Made by a program: the position numbers and the translations under genes | Shown: positions 57,989 through 64,000 of the stretch, one piece after another | How positions within the stretch are numbered: the stretch's first letter is position 1 | Layout: each line of letters starts with the position of its first letter | Assembly (NCBI GenBank): GCA_001599975.1 | Contig: BCIO01000001.1 | Location: 3,200,293 to 3,264,292, forward strand | Direction: 5' to 3' | DNA: 64,000 nt | Source: Cystobasidiopsis lactophilus | Taxonomy: Eukaryota > Basidiomycota > Agaricostilbomycetes > Agaricostilbales > Chionosphaeraceae | The notes under the pieces: model-generated | What the model was told of the DNA's origin: nothing | Seen by the model: only the letters and a program-made list of their open reading frames with translations | Databases searched by the model: none

Positions 57989-60900
57989 TCATGATTCCTT
58001 CTTCACCTTTTTCGCTCTTGGAGCCGCAGCCGCCGTGCTGGAGCGCTTGCGGCCGGCCGCTGCCGGCTTGGGTATCGGCGAAACGTCGTCGTTTGGCTCT
58101 TGCTTGCCCAGTTGCTTGAGCTGGGCGATGCCAGCTTGGCTGGCAGCTTGGAAGCCGGCCAAAGAAGGTGAAGGCGCATTGAGGGACGTCGGCGCTGTTG
58201 GGTTGACGAGCGTGGCCGTAGGAATTCGAGACAAGCGAGTTTCAGCCGCAGCGAGCTCGACTCGTCCAGTCGGCTGAGAAAGCGAAGGCATGGCGGATCT
58301 GGCGCTTTGGAAGCCAGAAGAGGCGGGCTGACTCGCGGGCATCGGCTGGGAGCTGAACGCGCTAAGAGGGCGACTGGCGGAAGGAGCCGAGTTGTACGCT
58401 CGATAGCCCATCGAGGTCGAGGGCTGGGAGCGGAAGCCTTGACTTTGGTAGGCAGAACCACCGTAGCGCGGCTGTTGCGAGACAGTGATGCCTCCAGCAG
58501 CTTGGTAAGCCTGTTCGGGCGGGAGGGTCTTGGAGCTGTTGCAGGTTGTCAGCATTTCCACCTCAACCAAGACAGATATGATCTGGACGCACTACTCTGC
58601 AATGACAGCGGCCACGTCTTCGGATGAAGCAGCTGGTCGGTTGAGCAGGCTCCACATCAAGGTTCGGCCCGCGTCGTCCAGCGTGTCTGGGAAGCCCTTG
58701 AAGTAGTTTTGGGTCGGCGAGGCAATGCTGGTCAGGAACGGCGACATCTTCTGCTGTCCTTCAAAGGTGCCACGCATACGGGCGCTCGCCCCTGAAGAAG
58801 AATGGAACAAATGAGATTTTGGTTGGCATGATCAGTAAAACGCGCACAGGTCAAGTGGAGCGACACCATAGCCCGCGTCATCGCGACAAAGAGGAGTCGT
58901 CTGCATATGTATAAGCGAGGGCCATGCTGTCACAAAGGCCGAAGCTCACCTTTCTTCGTCGATCTCGTGCGGTTCGGTGCATTTGAAGAAGGGCAAAACG
59001 CCGTCTTCAACAGCCGCCACAAAGACCTAAGATGCGCCGACTCAACGGGCCGCTCTTAGGGTGGCAAGTCTTGATGAGGACCTACACAGGGCCACTCGCA
59101 ACCTTTGGCAGAGTGAACTGGAGGGGCTCGTTTTTAGACCTGAGTAAACATAGGCTAAAACGAAAGCGCACTGGTGGAGATAGTGACGCGGTCCTTGCTG
59201 TCTTCGTTGTCACCTGAAGTGTCGGTGGACAGCATGGAGGCGGCAAGGAAGACTCTGAGCGGGTTTGCAGCCTTCTCATCCTGTGAACCTGGCGGCCCAG
59301 CTTCAGCAGCTGTGTCGAGTCTGCAGGGGACCATCAAGCCAGGTCATCGATCGAATGAGAACAAAGCGTCTCTTACATCTCCACAGCCTCGTCCAGGTCC
59401 ATTTCAGGAATGAGGGGCGCAGATTCTTCTTGTGAGCCAGAAGGACCCGCTTGGGAGCTTGAAGGGGCCTCGATGTCATCATCGTTGACTTCGGAAAGCT
59501 TGGTCTCGTCCTTGGCGATTTGGACGGCGAAGGCCCTGGACAAAGAAGCGACATTAGCAGCGGCTTGTCATCTGTTGTTGTTGACGCGCACTTCAGTTCC
59601 TCCAAATTCTGCATGCGCGACACGGCGTCTGGTCCGTAGGTCTTGTTGAGGTAGGGCTCGTAGTCGATGAGCTCGACAACGGCGACGATGAGCTTTGGGA
59701 CCGTGGTGCCCTGTTCGTGTAAAGGGATCGCGTCAATCCGGCACTCAAGTGGTCAACGCGAAGTGCCATACCTCGTCAGCCATTTGTCTCAGTTTGGCGA
59801 CGGCAGAGACGAAGGGCTGTAGGGCCTTCTTCTGGGCAGGCTTGATAATGCTACTGAAGGCGGTTTGCTTCTTGCCCTTGTCCGACACGCTGCGAGTGAC
59901 GACTTCCATGGGAGAAATATTGTGCTTCAGCGCAGCCTCCTTGATGGCAGAGATGGTTTGAGCTCCGATCGCTCGTTTGGGAACGTTGATCACGCGCTCG
60001 AAGGCAGGGCTGTAACCAGGATTCTCCACCAGCTGCAGATAGGCCAGGATGTCCTTGATCTGTGAGATACCATGTTGAGCCAAAAGCAGCAAAGATGCCA
60101 GGGATGGTGGTATCTGACCTCCACACGATCAAAGAACTTGCTGCCGCCAAGAACTCTGTTGGGAATGCCGTTGGTCTGCAAGGCCTGTTCTATCACGCGA
60201 GAAAGAGCATTGTAGCGAAGGAGGATGGCAAAGTCGGAGTAGAGCAGCGTGTTGCCTGAATGCGCGATCAAGCGTTTGATTTCGGAGGCGATGTAGGCAG
60301 CTTCATCGGGAGCGTTGCGGCATTGCCGTAGGACAACGGACTGGCCGTCGGGCTGCGACGTTCGCATGGATTTCTTGATGCGCGCAGCGTCTTGGTTGAT
60401 GACGGCCATGCTGGCCTTGAGGATGCCGCCGGTCGACCGGTAGTTCTCCTCCAGGAAGATTTGGTGGACCGGCTTGAAGTCTTTCTTCATGAGGTCCAAG
60501 TTCTCCACCTCTGCCGACCGCCAACCGTACTGCATGGGAGACAAGGCTCGGCCTCAAAACTCTCGGTGGATGAGAAAGAGGTCACGTACAATCGACTGGT
60601 CCGGATCGCCAACGACACAGAGCGCTCTGCACTTTGAGGCGATCGTCTTGACAATGAGATACTGCAAAGAGTTCGTGTCTTGGTACTCGTCGATGAGGAC
60701 AGCTCGAACAGTGTTGTAGACAGCCGGAAACCTCTTGAAGAGCGCCAGGCCGTGAACCAGCAGGTCGTCGAAGTCCATGGCGTTTTGCCGCTTGAGCTCT
60801 TCGACGTACTCTTCGTAAATGTCCGCGACCACGACACCAATCCTGTCGTTCTTTTTCAAGCACACTGTCCGGTAGGCCTCCGGGTCCCAGCCTTTGGCCT

Positions 60901-61486
60901 TGGCCTTCGAGATGCGTTCTTGGATGCCGCTGGGCTTCAGCGGGTCAACCATTTCGGCTGTCCATGACGCTTGGATGTCGGGTCGAGCTGAAATGGACTT
61001 GATCACGGAGAGTGCATCAGACTGGTCGGCAATCACAAAGTTGTTGGACAGATCGAGCAAGTGGGCGTGCTTGCGCAAGTAGCGAACGCACTGTTCCGTC
61101 GGTGAGTCATGAGATGGATATAATGAGGAAGAAAACCGAAACGGACGACAGAATGGAAGGTGCCCAGCTTGAGGTCGGCGGCCACGGAATCGCCAATCAA
61201 GTTCCGTAACCGGTGCTTCATCTGGTTCGCCGCTTTGTTGGCAAAGGTCAGGACCACAATCTGTTTGGCCGGAATCTGGTGCTCCAAGATGAGGTGGGCC
61301 ACACGGCAGGTGAGCGTCTTCGTTTTGCCAGTCCCTGCGAACCTCGCCCTTCAGTTGCTGCCCTCCTTGGTCGTGAATGAGGCTGCACACACCTGGCGCG
61401 GCCAAGATCTGCAAGCTGGCCTTGGGATCGAACTCGACGGCTTGACGCTGGCCCGGGTTCAGCGACGACAAATAGTCAACGTTCAT
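57989..61486 (-). CDS. SRS2: UvrD/PcrA-type DNA helicase, Srs2-like
   Basis: 3'-5' superfamily 1 helicase that strips Rad51 from single-stranded DNA and limits recombination. The ATG at 61486 starts MNVDYLSSLNPGQRQAVE. Motifs in order: LQILAAPGTGKTKTLTCRVA (Walker A, split by an intron after PG), VVLTFANKAANQMKHR (Ia), VRAVLIDEYQDTNSLQYLIV (II), VVGDPDQSIYGWRSAEVENL (III), IFLEENYRSTGGILKAS, AILLRYNALSRVIEQALQTN (IV), RVTISTCHSAKGLEWPVVFV (V) and DEERRLLFVAMTRAMVSLHL (VI). The C-terminal third is disordered and Ser/Pro-rich, and ends RAKKVKKES, a nuclear-localisation-like basic stretch. About ten introns. An acidic linker (AKDETKLSEVNDDDIEAPSS) interrupts domain 2A. Confidence 0.9.
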
Positions 61487-61873
61487 GGCCTTGCAACAGA
61501 GTCAATCAGAGGCAACTGCTCGCTCCAGTGGCCCAGCTCACTTCAGATGGCCTGATAGAAGATGGCAAGAACAGGCCAGTAGAATAGAACAGAGAGATGG
61601 AAGCGGTGGCCAAAAAGCGGTGTGTCCGGTCGTCCAGCAGAGGGGTCTTGAATCTGAATGTTCTTGAGCGGGCTTTGGCAATGCTACTAGGCTGTAGGGC
61701 GAGCCAGACACCCCAAGGTGTCAACTGTGGCCTGTCAGAGTCGGCTGCCGCAGGACACAACAACATTGGGTGCAAGCAGCTCAGTCACGCTCAGCGCGTG
61801 GTCCAACGCGTCAGAGTCGGACTCAGCGAAAGGTCAACCTGCAAGCAATCGTTTTACAAATGTTCAAGAAGCC

Positions 61874-62659
61874 CTATTTGGCTTTTAAGAATGCCCGCTT
61901 CCGCTTGGAAGGCCTCTTTTTCCTCTTGCTTTTACTTTTGCTCAGCGATGGCCGTGGCGCCTGGTTCTTGTCCCGATGAGGCTTCAAAGACAGCACCTTG
62001 AGCCTCTTTTTGTGCTTCAATTTCGGGTTCGAGGGAGGTGGCGGGATTGTTCGGCGGGCAAAGGCGAGAGTGGGCAGGTTGGAGTGCAGCTTGAGCTTGG
62101 CTTCCAAAGACTTGACACTAGACAAAGGCCGAGCTCGACGATGCGCCATCTGGACATATACATATTACTCATTAGCTTGGTAGCGTGCTGAGATGAGGTC
62201 GAAGGGCCTCACCCAGACTTGCGCCTTCTGCTCTCGAACCCAATCTGCATCAACAGCAACGGCTGCTGCCTTCCGCTCGAGTTCCAGCTGAAGCTCCAGT
62301 GGAAGGTCTTCCACAGCGCTTTTGTTCCATCCAGTCAGCACCAGGGAAGATATGCACATTTTGCGAGTGGCGAAAACTCACAATATTCGAGGATCTCTTA
62401 CGGCTCCCTGAGCTGCCTTGGGGTCTTTGGTGTCCACGACAATCGTTTTGTGAGAGAACAGTCTGAAAGCTGGGGGCAAAAGGGCAAGCATTCAACAATG
62501 GAACAGATCATCCAAAGGCGCACGAGCCATTCATTCACATTTTGCAGGAGCATCAAGGCCGTCCAAGTCCTCTGCAGCAGGCGCTGCGGCACCAACAGGC
62601 GTTTCCGAGGGCAGAAGAGAAGAAGCCAGAAGCTTGTTCAGCAGGTCTAGGTCAGCCAT
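61874..62659 (-). CDS. Small protein with basic tail, possibly nucleolar, unrecognised
   Basis: Multi-exon gene. The ATG at 62659 starts MADLDLLNKLLASSLLPS, then AAAPAAEDLDGLDAPAK. After an intron it reads LFSHKTIVVDTKDPKAAQGA and VRDPRI, then WNKSAVEDLPLELQLELERK with KAAAVAVDADWVREQKAQVW. The last exon is very basic: MAHRRARPLSSVKSLEAKLK, SNPKLKHKKRLKVLSLKPHR and SKSKSKRKKRPSKRKRAFLK. A Lys/Arg-rich end of this kind is usual in nucleolar or ribosome-assembly proteins, but I do not recognise the family. Shares a 109-base divergent gap with the Sec14-like gene. The exact junctions of the first two introns are uncertain. Confidence 0.6.
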
Positions 62660-62768
62660 GTTGGCTGGGCCGGAGAAAGGGCAAGCGCGGCAATCCGAGC
62701 TCGGCCAAGTCGTCGACTTCTTCTGGTTTTGGAATTGACCAACCACTTTCTGTACCTCTTTGCAGCAA
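62660..62768. promoter_or_regulatory. Short shared divergent promoter
   Basis: 109 bases between the start codons of the basic-tailed gene and the Sec14-like gene. No clear TATA box. Third example in this window of a divergent gap near 100 bases. Confidence 0.5.
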
Positions 62769-64000
62769 ATGGGTTTCTTTGGCAGCAGCTCGCCCGCGGC
62801 CAGCGGCGCCAGCACGCCGGTCATACCTTTGGAGCATAAATCTATCGCGCATCCCGTCCTCAAGCCGGCTCCAGACTCAGCTCCTCCGCCGGCACACAAG
62901 CTGTCCGCGTCGCAAGCGCAGCAAGTCCAGCTCATCATCGATACCCTCTCGGACCCGGCCTATGCTGTGCCCAGCAAGCTGAGCGACCTCAAAGGCTTTT
63001 GGAAAGCGCGAAGCAAGTCGGCTCCGTCCACACCCGCCACTTCGCCCACAATCGCAAGGACGACCGGTCATGCTAAAGAGGCTACAGACGCAAGTGTGGT
63101 CACGTTAAAGGATGGCTCTTTGTTGGCTCCATTAGATGACCGGGAGAGGTTTTGGTTGACCACCGAGCGTAAGCCCTCGCTCTTTGCCTGCGCTTCTTTG
63201 GGCCTCTTTCCTTCTTGGTATCGTGATTTTGGCACTACTTGTCCTAGGACATGCGCGTTGGACCTTGCATAGCTCCGCGATTGCCCGCCACAGTTCCCCC
63301 CTCCGCACCTATCTTCCCATGTTTCGAACCAAGTCCTCTTCTATACGTTGTCGCAAACCAAGTGCTCATTTTCTATCCGCCTGCACAAACAGAAATCCAG
63401 CGGTGCCTTCGAGCCACCAAGTGGGACCAGCGGAAGGGTCTGGAGCGGATCGAAGAGACCCTGGTCTGGCGGCGCGAGTACGGCACAGAAGACCTGACGG
63501 CTAAAGACGTATGGGAAGAGAACGAGACGGGAAAGCAGTACATCTATGGCTTCGACAAGCAGCAGCGACCTTTGCAGTACATGCACCCGGACAGGCAGAA
63601 CACCAAGGTTGGCCCACGCCAGATTCAGCACGTCGTCTACCAGCTGGAGAGGACTGTTGACCTAATGCCACCCGGCGTCGAGAACTTGTGCCTTTGCATT
63701 GACTTCGGAGCGGCGACCGGCGGCGGACAGCCTACATCGATAGGCCAAGCGCGAACGGTGCTCCACAGTTAGTACAATCCCTTGCACTGTCTCTGAGTCC
63801 ATTTGTCTGACTAAGGTTTTCGATAGTCCTACAAACCTATTACTGCGAAAGATTGGGGCGAGCCGTCTGCACCAATGTTCCAACTATTTTCTGGTTCGTC
63901 TGTGCAGCTGTTGCTTGCCTTCACCAACTGACTCTTGGTATTCAGGGCTTTCTATAAGCTTATCCAAGCTTTTATCGACCCTGTAACAAAAGGTCGGCGG
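62769..64000 (+). CDS. Sec14-like phosphatidylinositol-transfer protein (CRAL-TRIO), partial
   Basis: Lipid-transfer protein; the gene continues past the window end. The ATG at 62769 starts MGFFGSSSPAASGASTPV. A disordered head precedes HKLSASQAQQVQLIIDTLSD and LSDLKGFWKARSKSAPSTP. An intron of about 222 bases (63170-63391) follows ERFWLTTE, and splicing to IQRCLRATKWDQRKGLERIE gives the CRAL-TRIO N-terminal domain. Then ETLVWRREYGTEDLTAKDVW, YIYGFDKQQRPLQYMHPDRQ, QIQHVVYQLERTVDLMPPGV and ENLCLCIDFGAATGGGQPTS, the start of the lipid-binding lobe. Further exons give YYCERLGRAVCTNVPTIFW and AFYKLIQAFIDPVTKGR, typical of the PI-binding core. Likely PDR16 or Sec14-like. Confidence 0.85.

Overview
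This window is nuclear DNA of a compact, intron-rich fungus, almost certainly a basidiomycete. Nearly every gene is interrupted by several introns of about 35-110 bases with donors of the type gtgcgt, gtgagt or gtaagt, and coding exons can be only a few bases long. The gene set supports a fungal assignment: NCS1 permease, Dbp2, Vma9, Qcr8, Med18, Srs2, a Nak1/Kic1-type GCK kinase and an F-BAR/DEP/RhoGAP protein. I cannot name the species from sequence alone. I see no transposon, virus-like element, rRNA, tRNA or CRISPR array.

Layout, left to right. 1-12 kb: purine-cytosine permease (+), a Gln-rich protein with PTGF/Y repeats (+), V-ATPase subunit e (-) head-to-head with an F-BAR/DEP/RhoGAP protein (+), a C3HC zinc-finger protein (-) and a multi-pass membrane protein (-). 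12-20 kb: an LtrA-like membrane protein (-), two tandem paralogues of unknown function (-,-), Sds22 (-) and a BTB-like protein (+). 20-30 kb: APC6/Cdc16 (+), Fis1 (-), a secreted Cys-rich protein (+), a mitochondrial membrane protein (+), FEN1 (-) and a HpaI-type aldolase (+). 30-40 kb: cullin-3 (+), an unrecognised Ser/Pro-rich protein (+), a flavin amine oxidase (+) and a GPI-type arylsulfotransferase-like protein (+). 39.7-50 kb: a SAM methyltransferase with a coiled-coil tail (-), Qcr8 (+), p23/Sba1 (-), an MRCK/DMPK-like AGC kinase (-), an NmrA-like protein (+) and a Cue3/ASCC2-like CUE protein (-). 50-64 kb: Dbp2 with a 778-base intron (-), a Nak1/Kic1-type GCK kinase (-), Med18 (-), an Srs2/UvrD helicase (-), a basic-tailed unknown protein (-) and a Sec14-like protein (+, running off the right end).

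Most genes are housekeeping and unrelated to each other, as expected for a fungal chromosome arm. Gene pairs are packed tightly: several divergent pairs share fewer than about 110 bases between start codons, and several convergent pairs are separated by about 55-150 bases. The most interesting points are the tandem paralogue pair with matching introns (14.9-17.1 kb), the extreme micro-exon architecture (QCR8 with coding exons of 10, 11 and 22 bases; FEN1 and CUL3 with probable 5- and 4-base first coding exons), the oversized DBP2 intron at a place where such introns are known in other fungi, and a RhoGAP domain that seems to lack its arginine finger. CDS coordinates below run from start codon to stop codon and include introns. 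Splice junctions were read by eye and lack transcript support.
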